Below, piece by piece: positions 56,355 to 64,000 of a DNA stretch of 64,000 nucleotides. Both the position numbers and the translations under genes were made by a program. Source of the stretch: Corynebacterium incognita (lineage in GTDB: Bacteria; Actinomycetota; Actinomycetes; Mycobacteriales; Mycobacteriaceae); contig NZ_CP059404.1 of the NCBI RefSeq assembly GCF_014217255.1, positions 930,001-994,000 of the forward strand. The letters are read 5' to 3'. Under the pieces are notes generated by a model, which saw nothing but the letters and a program-made list of their open reading frames with translations, did no database searches and was not told the DNA's origin. Numbering within the stretch: position 1 is the first letter of the stretch; every line of letters starts with the position of its first letter.

Positions 56355-56774
56355 TCAATCAATATGCGGACTCACACCGTCAATGAGTTCTTTCCACGCA
56401 TCAGAATCAGGCGGGCTTGGCGGAGCAGTATCGCGTGGCCCGTTCATCCATTCCACAGCGTCACCAATCCAGGACACAGCTTTAGCAAGCGCCCGGCGAA
56501 GTTCACCTGCCACGGTCTTTAATGCCCACAGGTCAAGTTTTGTTTTCGCCAAGTCATCCTGGGTTTTGGTTAAGGCTTCACGGGTTTCAGCCAACAGTTT
56601 TTCCGTGGTTTCTTGCCGATTCTCCAATGAGTCGATGCGCTTTGCCTGGCCCTGGATTAGCGTGGCAGTCTCAGTGGCTTTCGTTTCCTCTTTGCGCCCA
56701 GATAGGCCAATAAACGCGCCGCCAAGCACACCTGCTAGGCCGAATCCGGCGACGATGATTTGCACAAAGTCCAT
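56355..56774 (-). CDS. Phage membrane-anchored coiled-coil protein
   Basis: 139 residues: one N-terminal membrane segment (VQIIVAGFGLAGVLGGAFIG), a long coiled coil (about 30-85) and a Pro-rich tail. It resembles the DUF2746-type small membrane proteins found beside lysis genes of actinophages and may be a holin partner or spanin-like factor. Its start overlaps the previous gene's stop. Confidence 0.6.
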   Translation of the reverse strand: MDFVQIIVAGFGLAGVLGGAFIGLSGRKEETKATETATLIQGQAKRIDSLENRQETTEKLLAETREALTKTQDDLAKTKLDLWALKTVAGELRRALAKAVSWIGDAVEWMNGPRDTAPPSPPDSDAWKELIDGVSPHID

Positions 56775-57217
56775 TAACCATCACTCACCTGTTCACTGAT
56801 TCCGGCGGCAGTGTCTTTGCCGATGGTGAATGAACCTAATAATGCGAGGATGGAGAACATGAGATAGTTTTTTCCGCTCACCCATCCGCGTTGGTCTGCC
56901 TGGAAGAATGACCCGGCCCACAGCACCATGAGTCCGCACACAATCGAGATGCCGATGACGCGCATGACACGGGCTACCCGCCGTGACCTCTCCCCCGCCT
57001 GTAACGGAACAAGGGCACCAAGAGTGAGCAGCACCCCTGCGATTGCCCACACATGCCACAAACCCACCAAAGGAATGATTTCAGACGCAGGCCGCAACTG
57101 CGGAGGGACCTTCTCGCAATAAGCCCACGCGGTTACAAGTGCGAAAATTCCCCACACCAAGGATTTCAACCGAGGAAGCGCATGCGCGATACAGATTTTG
57201 AACCGAGTCCAGGACAT
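56774..57217 (-). CDS. Phage multi-spanning membrane protein, lysis cassette
   Basis: 147 residues with four hydrophobic segments (about 18-34, 47-70, 83-103, 116-135). No family recognised. The place between two other small membrane proteins after the endolysin suggests a role as holin or antiholin. Confidence 0.6.
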   Translation of the reverse strand: MSWTRFKICIAHALPRLKSLVWGIFALVTAWAYCEKVPPQLRPASEIIPLVGLWHVWAIAGVLLTLGALVPLQAGERSRRVARVMRVIGISIVCGLMVLWAGSFFQADQRGWVSGKNYLMFSILALLGSFTIGKDTAAGISEQVSDG

Positions 57218-57225
57218 AGCAACCT

Positions 57226-57597
57226 CTATTCTGGGTAGATGCCAGGATGGTCACCATCGGCGATGACCGGATCAGACGCGGGTGCTAACGCTTCAGTGAT
57301 CTGGTCAACCTTGATGAGCAAATCATCCAATGCCATCGGGTCAACCGGGGATTGATTGAGAGCATCGAAATTATCGCCGTTGGTTGCTCGGTCATCGCTT
57401 CCACGGTGGGTTTTCGTTGCTGCGACCCCCAAACCGAGTACAGCAAGGTAGCCGGTGACAACACCAAAGGTTTCTACCCAGCCGTCCAACTGTTCCTGTG
57501 TCACTAGCCCACTGGTCATGCCGATAAACAGCAGTGCACCAAGTACGATGTAGGCGATTTTGCGGACTGGCCAATCTTCCTTGTTGAAAGCATCCAT
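57226..57597 (-). CDS. Putative holin
   Basis: 123 residues: two membrane segments (IAYIVLGALLFIGMTSGL and TGYLAVLGLGVAA) with a short turn and a charged, acidic C-terminal tail. This two-helix plan directly after the endolysin is typical of actinophage holins. The start overlaps the endolysin stop by one base. Confidence 0.65.
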   Translation of the reverse strand: MDAFNKEDWPVRKIAYIVLGALLFIGMTSGLVTQEQLDGWVETFGVVTGYLAVLGLGVAATKTHRGSDDRATNGDNFDALNQSPVDPMALDDLLIKVDQITEALAPASDPVIADGDHPGIYPE

Positions 57598-58997
57598 TAC
57601 TTTTCCTCCAGTTTCTGCATGATGATGGCCTGGTTCGAGATTGATAGCGCCAGCATTTGTGGCATCGTCAATCCCTTACCCGCGTCGAGTCGTTCACGGG
57701 CGAGGTTGGCGAGGTGTTTCATATCCCAACCGTTGTAGGTGGGTTCGCCTTGCTTGTTTTTGCCGGGGCCTGCGAGTTGGTCGAGTACCCATTTGGTGCG
57801 GTTGGAGTCGAGGTTTGCCATGAGGGGGTCCTCTTTCTTTGGTTGTGGTTTGAGGGTGGGGCGTTTGCCACTAAAAATTCGTTGTAGCTGTTCGCGGGTG
57901 CCCTTAAAGGCGTTGACATCGACGGGGAAATGCCCCGCGACTTGCCCGTTGGAGCCGAATTGCAGAATGTCGGGTTTGCGGTCACCCAACGGGTATGACC
58001 ATCCGCGATGCTGGTTACCGCCGTCCGCGTTGTAGGTGACACTGGCTGTGCCTTTAGCGTTCCGGCCATAATTCGACACCCACAGGTAACCGAGACCGTC
58101 CATGCTTGGTTCCCCGCCTGGCATGTGTTCCCAATACCAAGCGCCGCTGTAGATGCCGGGAACGTGATACCCACGTCGCTCTAGCTCACGCTTTGCTTCC
58201 CACACATCCTTTTCCGTGAGCAGCTTTGTGCTCCCACGCACGGATTCAACGTCGATCCACACGCCCAGGTCACGACGGCCTGCCATTTGCTTATCGATGA
58301 CGTCAACCTGTTGGGCGATGGTTGTTCCCTCACTCGGGGCGCGCAGATACCAATAGGTGCTTACGAGCATTCCGGCGGATTCAGCATCCGCGAGGTGTGA
58401 CCGGAACGTCTTATCTTGGTAAGTGCCGTCGCACAGTCGGAGAATCGCGAAGTCGAAGCCCTCAGCCTTAGCCTTTTTGAGACTCAACCCGTTTTGGTGC
58501 TCGGACACGTCAATGCCGAATATCACCCCGCTAGGGCGCGCACTCTTCCCACGCTTCGCGGGTGCGCTACCTTTCCACCGTGCTCCCTTGAGCACCGTGG
58601 CCATCGGGTCAAGACGATTAGGCCCCGGTGGTTCCCACGAATACTTGTGGAACTCCAAGTGCAGGTGCGGGGCTACCCCACCGTTAGTGCCCTTATTCGG
58701 ATCAATATGGGCGATACGTTGGCCCTCTTTGATGAATTGCCCTACCCGCACTTCGGGGACAACATGCCCATACACGGTGGTGCCGCCGCCCACGTTGGAG
58801 GCGTGGTCAAGCACAACCCAGCGCCCAAACCCAGTAGCCGGGCCGGAATGCATAACCGTGCCATCCTTCACCGCGTAAACAGGGTGGCCACCGGAACCGC
58901 CGCCCCGCCCAAAGTCGGTGCCGTAGTGTGTTGTCCCCCAACGCGGGCCGAACGGCGACGTGACAAAAAACCCAGCGGGAACAGGCATGGTTGGCAT
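57597..58997 (-). CDS. Endolysin: M23 peptidase plus GH25 lysozyme
   Basis: 466 residues with two catalytic domains. M23 at about 10-130: zinc ligands His24 and Asp28 in GTTHYGTDFG and His111/His113 in HLHLEFH. GH25 at about 158-365: Asp163 in GIDVSEHQNG and the acidic pair in VWIDVES, with IYSGAWYWE later. The C-terminal about 75 residues, after MANLDSNRTKWVLDQLAG, form a helical module, possibly for binding. It cuts peptide cross-links and glycan strands at lysis. No signal peptide, so a holin is needed. Confidence 0.88.
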   Translation of the reverse strand: MPTMPVPAGFFVTSPFGPRWGTTHYGTDFGRGGGSGGHPVYAVKDGTVMHSGPATGFGRWVVLDHASNVGGGTTVYGHVVPEVRVGQFIKEGQRIAHIDPNKGTNGGVAPHLHLEFHKYSWEPPGPNRLDPMATVLKGARWKGSAPAKRGKSARPSGVIFGIDVSEHQNGLSLKKAKAEGFDFAILRLCDGTYQDKTFRSHLADAESAGMLVSTYWYLRAPSEGTTIAQQVDVIDKQMAGRRDLGVWIDVESVRGSTKLLTEKDVWEAKRELERRGYHVPGIYSGAWYWEHMPGGEPSMDGLGYLWVSNYGRNAKGTASVTYNADGGNQHRGWSYPLGDRKPDILQFGSNGQVAGHFPVDVNAFKGTREQLQRIFSGKRPTLKPQPKKEDPLMANLDSNRTKWVLDQLAGPGKNKQGEPTYNGWDMKHLANLARERLDAGKGLTMPQMLALSISNQAIIMQKLEEK

Positions 58998-59044
58998 AAT
59001 GACCTCCTAATCAATGACAACCGTGCACCAATCCCAACGTTGTC

Positions 59045-60595
59045 CTACAACACACTCATATCCCGCGTAGTGGAATCCACACCATTAAGTTTGTCCACAA
59101 ACTCTTGATACGGATTAGAAACATTCTTCCGCTTACCCACACGTGGAGCGATCCGCACCCGCTCCCCCACATCATCCGCAATGGTCACACCACTCAAAAT
59201 ATCCTGTACGACCACACCGGACAGATGTTCTTCAAACGTCACCAGGTCACCCACCAGATAGCCGTACCGCAACTTCAGCGTGTCATCGTCGGTGACGATT
59301 TCATCAAAGCCCAGGTTCTTAGAAACGCTGTGCCCCATCTCGATTTCTACAGCTTGGCCGCCTTTGTTTTCCTGCAATGCACGCTCAGCCAACGCTTGGG
59401 TATCGAACGTGAACGCACCCGCCGTAGACGGCACAAACTGTTCACGTGGATGGAATGGCCCCATGTACGCAGCGCGAGCCACGTCTGTGCGCTCAACAAA
59501 CGCAAGGAACGCGTCATCGGTTTCAGCCTTGACCCAGTCCGAGATCAGGTTGCCCAGGAAGCCGATAAACGCACCCACGGCGGTGCCCACGACGGAGCCA
59601 GCGGGACCGGCGATACTACCAATCGACGCACCGATAGCCGCTGTCGCCGCAGCATTCAACGCTGTAGTTCCGGCCTGCACCACAATGTCGATACCAAGGT
59701 TTTTCGCCTCATTGACCCAATCGTCTGCTTTGCCGCCTGTGACTATGCGAGCGGGGCCAGGTGCGGTGCCGGTTAGTCGCATTTGTGTGATTTCCCCGGA
59801 TTGGGTTGTGAATCGTACGAATTGGCGGCGGCGTGGAGGCAGAATCTCGATGACTAGGCCGGGTTCGTCCCAGAGTCCTTCGTGTTCACCACCGAACGCC
59901 TTGTACAGGGCGGCTTCTTGCAGGGCACGTTGGCGTTCTTCCTCCGTCTTAGCGATAAGTGGTGCGGCCACGCCGCGTGGGATTGGTTGGCCCGGCCACC
60001 ACATTGTGGCCTTGATGTCGTAGTCGTATTGGTTGAGTACACCGCCTAGTAGGTCGCGCATGTTGGTCATGCGGGCGGCTAGGTCAATGATGGGGCTGGT
60101 GTCATCATTGGGTGGCAGCATGAGGTAGACAGGTAGGTCTAGTCGTTTGAGGTTTTCTGACAGATACTCATAAGCCACCGTCAATAACCGCCCTTTACGC
60201 CGGTCATGCTTGCCTTGCACCCACAGGCCAGCATTGGGGTTCGCGTAGGCCAGCACGTTCAACAGGTGTGACAAGTCATTGACTAATTCAGCGGTCACCG
60301 TCTCATTTCCGGGTTTGCCGCTTGCTACGTAGCTTTTGACATGCCCAGTCCAGCGCCACCCGTTCCATTCACACGTGACAGGCACAACATCCATGTGAGC
60401 CTGCATGAGACGGCGGGCAAGGCGGTGATCCGCCGCTACGGTAAGTTCACCTGTGCCAACGTTGAAGCCGTGCTCTTCGTTAAACGATGCGTGAATGTAG
60501 CCGGATAGGTTCTCGCGACGCTTGTAGTCGTTGGAGTGAATGGTGATGTTAAGCGGGTTCATGCCGGAGACAGCATTAGTTACCTGGTTGACCAT
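59045..60595 (-). CDS. Gp37-like phage tail protein
   Basis: 516 residues. A Gp37-like region (about 1-200: NITIHSNDYKRRENLSG, VTCEWNGWRWTGHVKSY, LPVYLMLPP) as in the tail proteins of Rhodococcus phage ReqiPepy6 and many actinophages, then a Gly/Ala-rich hydrophobic stretch at about 305-350 (IGASIGSIAGPAGSVVGTAV) that may insert in the membrane, and a C-terminal part with GDLVTFEEHLSGVVVQDILSG. Probably part of the tail tip. Overlaps the distal tail gene by 16 bp. Confidence 0.75.
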   Translation of the reverse strand: MVNQVTNAVSGMNPLNITIHSNDYKRRENLSGYIHASFNEEHGFNVGTGELTVAADHRLARRLMQAHMDVVPVTCEWNGWRWTGHVKSYVASGKPGNETVTAELVNDLSHLLNVLAYANPNAGLWVQGKHDRRKGRLLTVAYEYLSENLKRLDLPVYLMLPPNDDTSPIIDLAARMTNMRDLLGGVLNQYDYDIKATMWWPGQPIPRGVAAPLIAKTEEERQRALQEAALYKAFGGEHEGLWDEPGLVIEILPPRRRQFVRFTTQSGEITQMRLTGTAPGPARIVTGGKADDWVNEAKNLGIDIVVQAGTTALNAAATAAIGASIGSIAGPAGSVVGTAVGAFIGFLGNLISDWVKAETDDAFLAFVERTDVARAAYMGPFHPREQFVPSTAGAFTFDTQALAERALQENKGGQAVEIEMGHSVSKNLGFDEIVTDDDTLKLRYGYLVGDLVTFEEHLSGVVVQDILSGVTIADDVGERVRIAPRVGKRKNVSNPYQEFVDKLNGVDSTTRDMSVL

Positions 60596-61704
60596 GGCAT
60601 CTCCGTTCTAGGTGTGCCAATGATGCGCACCTTGACTTTTTCATCATCGGTAGTCGGAGACTTTGCCAAATTGGCGTAGAAGTGCATTTTTGATTCCACG
60701 CCCGGGCGTATAACCGGAATCGGGTAGCGCCATCGCACGTCCGGCAAATAAGGCGTGAGGTCGATTCCATCGTTAGTGACGATGGTTGGCCACAAGGGGT
60801 CAGTGTCGATGTAAATCTTTCGGCCTGTGAGGTCGATGGTTTGTTTTGAGCCTCCGAGGGTGCTGTTAATCGTGGATTCCAACAGCTCGGATAGCTTCGC
60901 GGTGTCCACCTCAGTGGTGGTGCCGTCCGGGTTGACTACTGGTTTCGTCTGGTTTTTGTACTGTTCTAGGGCACCGTCGATGTTTTTGCCCACATCGGAC
61001 ATAGACGAAAAGGTCACGTAGCCCTCTAGCTTGTTGTTGATGCGGTGGGTGTCGTAGCCCTCGGTGGAGCCGATGGTGATGTCCAGGTATTCAAAGTTTC
61101 CGGTAATCTCCAATTTGGGCCACATCGGCATCGAACCACGATTAAGGATCTGCACTGACCCAGTGAAGTCAACAAGTGTCGTATCTTCGAAAGATTCCCA
61201 GAATGACCGCTCAGTAACCAACGTCACCAACTCCCCGGTCTCACCAACCAGGCCGGGTTCTTGGTCGAAGAAATTAACCTCGCTCACCGACTCAACGCGG
61301 GCATCAATCCACCAATACCCCGAATCCTTGGTCACGCAATACAGGCGCACATTCTGCTTTCCCCGGCCCAAAGCGACACGCCACCGTGCCTGTTGACGGC
61401 GCGCCCAGGCAGACGATTTGGCATCCGCAATCCACACCTGCAATCCAACCGACAGCTGCTTATCCTGCGTGCCCCGGTACACGGCACCATCAAGACCCAC
61501 CAGTTCCTGAAAATCGTGTTCAATCGGCGCGCCACCAAACCCAGTAGGTGGCCTATTCAAACGCACCGGGGAATCAGGCGCACCGAAATGCCACCGGGAC
61601 CCATCAACACCCACCATGAAAAACTCCACGACATCCCAGGTCTGCCACGGCTCACGTGTGAAATGTTGAGGGTCACCAAACACATAGCTTTTCGCGTACG
61701 GCAT
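60580..61704 (-). CDS. Phage distal tail / minor tail protein
   Basis: 374 residues. The N-terminal half has the siphovirus distal tail layout (GLDGAVYRGTQDKQLSVGLQ, WWIDARVESVSE), the C-terminal half a beta-rich part (NRGSMPMWPKLEITG, PYLPDVRWRYPIPVIRPG). It connects the tail tube to the tip. The ATG overlaps the tape measure stop (TAATG). Confidence 0.75.
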   Translation of the reverse strand: MPYAKSYVFGDPQHFTREPWQTWDVVEFFMVGVDGSRWHFGAPDSPVRLNRPPTGFGGAPIEHDFQELVGLDGAVYRGTQDKQLSVGLQVWIADAKSSAWARRQQARWRVALGRGKQNVRLYCVTKDSGYWWIDARVESVSEVNFFDQEPGLVGETGELVTLVTERSFWESFEDTTLVDFTGSVQILNRGSMPMWPKLEITGNFEYLDITIGSTEGYDTHRINNKLEGYVTFSSMSDVGKNIDGALEQYKNQTKPVVNPDGTTTEVDTAKLSELLESTINSTLGGSKQTIDLTGRKIYIDTDPLWPTIVTNDGIDLTPYLPDVRWRYPIPVIRPGVESKMHFYANLAKSPTTDDEKVKVRIIGTPRTEMPWSTR

Positions 61705-64000
61705 TACGGCATCACACTCCTAATTGCGTGTTTTAATTGCCGTTCCGCGTTGTTGAGCTGGCCATGCAAATACTTCTTCGGGTCTTGGATCGTGACCGGG
61801 CCGTTGAAAACCGCGCCGACAGCTTGGCCGGCCTGTTGCCCGGCGCGCTGCGCGTGCGGCTCCACCGCTTTACCACCCCGGTATGCGGCAGCATCCATAT
61901 TTAGGCCAAGTGCAGACAGCGACGTCGAACCACCCGTGTTGAAGTCAAGTTTGCCCTGCATTAACGCCGGGATTCCAGAGCCAATGAAGTTCATCATCGA
62001 CAGCACATCGACGCCTAGTCGTTTGCCGGTTTCCGCCCAAATATCCAGGCTGCGTGCTTTCTTATCGCTAGACAGTGGGATGTAGGCTTCGGGGCCTGCT
62101 TCGGCCCACAGCACAGCACTAGACCCGTCGTTGATGTGTGCTTGGCGTAGGCCTCCGAGGATGCCACCATCGGCCATCGCCTTTACTTTCCGGGTCTTGC
62201 CGTTGTACTTATCCAGTAGGGCTTGAGCTTCACCCATGCGGGTGTTGTATCGGTCAGGGAATGCGGATACCTGGACGCGTTGGGCGTGTGCGCCGGGGTC
62301 GCCGGTGTTGTAGTCCGCATCGTCGAGTTTGTCGTAGAACATGCCAGCGCTGCGTGCCGGGTCCATTCGATCAGCCACAGTGCCCCACGCCCCGTTGGCG
62401 CGTTGCTGGAACAAGCCCACCGAATCATGGTCGCTGCCTACCGCATCGTGCGGATACTTCAAACTAGCCGGGTCGGCATGGTTGGCGTACATCTTCATGT
62501 TCGACTCCACCAGGGCGGTAGCCAAAGCAATCTTGATGCCCCGGTCGGTAATACCCCGGCGGCGGCCCTCACGAATAATCGCATCCGCGTAACGGTTACC
62601 GGAATTACCATCTACCTTTGGCAGGCTATCCGTCGGTGCGAGCACACCCGCCAAATCATCGTGGCCGCCTGCTTTGAGTTGCTTAGCAACATCACCCAAC
62701 TGTTTGCTGGACTTCGCGGTTTCCTGCGCAGCCTGTGCCACTTCCGCGACTTGACCATCATCAACCGCCTTAGAATGCAGGCCCACAACCTGGCCCCATG
62801 ACACGATGTCATCGGCGACGGGCTTACCGGTATGCACCGAATACAGGGAGGCCATGAGTTCCAGGAATGATCCATCTTCCAGTAGGGTGCCTTTACCGCC
62901 ATTAATCTCACGCTGTTGGACGGCGGCGGTGCCAGCGTCAATAGCGCCCATGGTGGCGTTTTCGGTGGATGTAGCGCGTGGTGGGGTGGGCTTAGGTTTC
63001 TTGCCCCCTACAGCCCCGTCGAGGTCTTTGTAATCGTCTAGTCCCTCTTTGCCTAGTTTGGGGGCTGGTGCCGCCAATGGTTGGTGGGCGGCGATGTGTA
63101 CGTGATTACGGTGCTGGGAATTGGTTGGTTCACCGAAATCAAAATCCTTGCCCTCATCCACGTTCTTCCAACCATTCAGCGGATAGTGGATCAGCTCAGC
63201 CAACTGGTTTTTGAAGTTCTTGTAGAACCAGCGCGCCAATGCCTGCATTTCCGGCGTGGTGTCGAACCCGTTGGACACGTCTACGGCTTTGCCCTGGCCG
63301 TGCAGGTCATTCGTATTCCGGTAGGTGGAGGTGATCGTCATGCCTGGGAAGTGGCGTTGCACCAAACCAGTAATTGAGTCCACCACACCACCACTGGCAA
63401 ATGCTTGCACTTGGCCGTTAGCGTCCATGAGTTGGTAGCCGAATTTGTTGGCGACTTGCGCCAAAATCTTTTCGGAGCGTCCACGCTTAGACTCAGCCAA
63501 TGGGATGTAGGCTTCGCCCCCGGTTTCATTCTCCGCAAACACACGGTATGCACCAGCCGGTGCAATGTGTGCAGTATGAGCTGGTTCAGCCCCACCGCGC
63601 ATACGGCGCTCCACAGCACGCTGCACACCAGTATCACCGCCATCTGCAAACGCCTGCACCGTTGGATAATAGTTACCGTCGGCATTCTCACGCGTAAAGA
63701 TGTCCCGAATCTTGCGGGTGATGTTAATAACATGGTCAGAAAACGTATTCGTATTCTCAGCCGACAACGTGGACTTAATATGGCTACGCGTCGCTTCCGC
63801 GTTGTCAGAAATGCTAACGTGACCTTTCGCACCGGCTTGGACGTTACCGCGCATGTTGTTTACATTCTCGTTCGTCTTGCCCGTGTTATCAGTGACGTTG
63901 GCGTGCCCCTTAGCGCCGTTTTCGACGTTGCCGCGTAGAGCATCCATCCGGCTAGTGCTGTTCTGGATAGACGACCAATCAATCGTGACCTTGCCACTAT
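61704..64000 (-). CDS. Tail tape measure protein, C-terminal part, with two muralytic domains
   Basis: The frame is open through the window edge, so the N-terminus is missing; 765 residues are visible. Two ADGG...AYIPL units (QAFADGGDTGVQRA ... GGEAYIPLAE and KAMADGGILGGLRQA ... GPEAYIPLSS) are typical of tape measure ends. Between them are an M15-like D-Ala-D-Ala peptidase domain (GQGKAVDVSNGFDT and HRNHVHIA) and a lysozyme-like transglycosylase domain (ATALVESNMKMY with a catalytic Glu, then SVGLFQQRANGAWG). They would open the peptidoglycan during DNA injection. Confidence 0.85.
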   Translation of the reverse strand, partial: SGKVTIDWSSIQNSTSRMDALRGNVENGAKGHANVTDNTGKTNENVNNMRGNVQAGAKGHVSISDNAEATRSHIKSTLSAENTNTFSDHVINITRKIRDIFTRENADGNYYPTVQAFADGGDTGVQRAVERRMRGGAEPAHTAHIAPAGAYRVFAENETGGEAYIPLAESKRGRSEKILAQVANKFGYQLMDANGQVQAFASGGVVDSITGLVQRHFPGMTITSTYRNTNDLHGQGKAVDVSNGFDTTPEMQALARWFYKNFKNQLAELIHYPLNGWKNVDEGKDFDFGEPTNSQHRNHVHIAAHQPLAAPAPKLGKEGLDDYKDLDGAVGGKKPKPTPPRATSTENATMGAIDAGTAAVQQREINGGKGTLLEDGSFLELMASLYSVHTGKPVADDIVSWGQVVGLHSKAVDDGQVAEVAQAAQETAKSSKQLGDVAKQLKAGGHDDLAGVLAPTDSLPKVDGNSGNRYADAIIREGRRRGITDRGIKIALATALVESNMKMYANHADPASLKYPHDAVGSDHDSVGLFQQRANGAWGTVADRMDPARSAGMFYDKLDDADYNTGDPGAHAQRVQVSAFPDRYNTRMGEAQALLDKYNGKTRKVKAMADGGILGGLRQAHINDGSSAVLWAEAGPEAYIPLSSDKKARSLDIWAETGKRLGVDVLSMMNFIGSGIPALMQGKLDFNTGGSTSLSALGLNMDAAAYRGGKAVEPHAQRAGQQAGQAVGAVFNGPVTIQDPKKYLHGQLNNAERQLKHAIRSVMP

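Larger units (their letters stand above)
52521..64000. mobile_element. Siphovirus-type prophage, left part (continues beyond window)
   Basis: From the tRNA-Gly 3' end to the right edge all recognisable genes are phage tail, lysis or fibre genes, almost all on the minus strand and tightly packed with overlapping starts and stops. The order tape measure, distal tail, Gp37-like protein, lysis genes, fibre is that of actinobacterial siphophages. The genes seem intact, so the element may be functional. Capsid, packaging, integrase and the second attachment site must lie to the right. The boundary at 52521 is inferred from the tRNA. Confidence 0.85.

Overview
The window is a contiguous piece of a high-GC actinobacterial chromosome, most probably a Corynebacterium. 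The evidence is the set of gene orders (ackA-pta next to fprA; purA, fba, pyrE and clpB in a row; ald-hspR-dnaJ-grpE-dnaK; a cysH-cysD-cysN-cysZ-type sulfate operon; alaT, ugd, dcd), which matches the general layout known from Corynebacterium and, more loosely, the Mycobacterium tuberculosis block from dcd to ackA. HspR (HAIR) operators and SigH-type promoters of the corynebacterial kind are also present. The species cannot be named from the sequence alone.

Region 1 to about 30.5 kb holds housekeeping genes: acetate metabolism (ackA, pta), a ferredoxin-NADP reductase, purine synthesis (purT, purA), glycolysis (fba), a secreted trypsin-like protease, a GH76 enzyme, a SpoU methylase, pyrE, a rhodanese without its catalytic cysteine, clpB divergent from a SNF2-type helicase, a GltS-type transporter, a divergent flavohemoprotein, a nitrilase, a DUF1023 hydrolase and an aldehyde dehydrogenase. 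A decayed surface-protein anchor lies between the FUSC transporter gene and fba.

Region 30.6 to 35.2 kb is the dnaK-grpE-dnaJ-hspR heat-shock operon. Both it and clpB have a GGAAC-N18-GTT promoter overlapping or touching HspR operators, so chaperone and disaggregase appear to share SigH activation and HspR repression. Region 35.4 to 52.4 kb holds putA, an AI-2E family exporter, the sulfate activation/reduction/uptake operon (CysH lacks the iron-sulfur ligands), an Fe-S oxidoreductase, a cation/proton antiporter, alaT, a DUF222-HNH protein, ugd and dcd.

At 52447-52520 there is a tRNA-Gly(CCC) gene, and from its 3' end to the right edge the content changes to a siphovirus-type prophage: (right to left, minus strand) tape measure protein with two muralytic domains, distal tail protein, Gp37-like tail protein, M23+GH25 endolysin, three small membrane proteins (holin candidates) and a tail fibre with a collagen-like stretch, pyocin-knob-like repeats and a beta-propeller tip. 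Between the fibre and the tRNA, on the opposite strand and with its own leaderless-type promoter, lies an SGNH hydrolase gene that looks like a lysogenic-conversion (moron) cargo gene, next to a small chitin-binding-module protein. Integrase and the distal attachment site are outside the window. The most interesting leads are this cargo cassette, the CysH without Fe-S ligands, the Cys-to-Ser rhodanese, and a 30-bp perfect palindrome upstream of ald.
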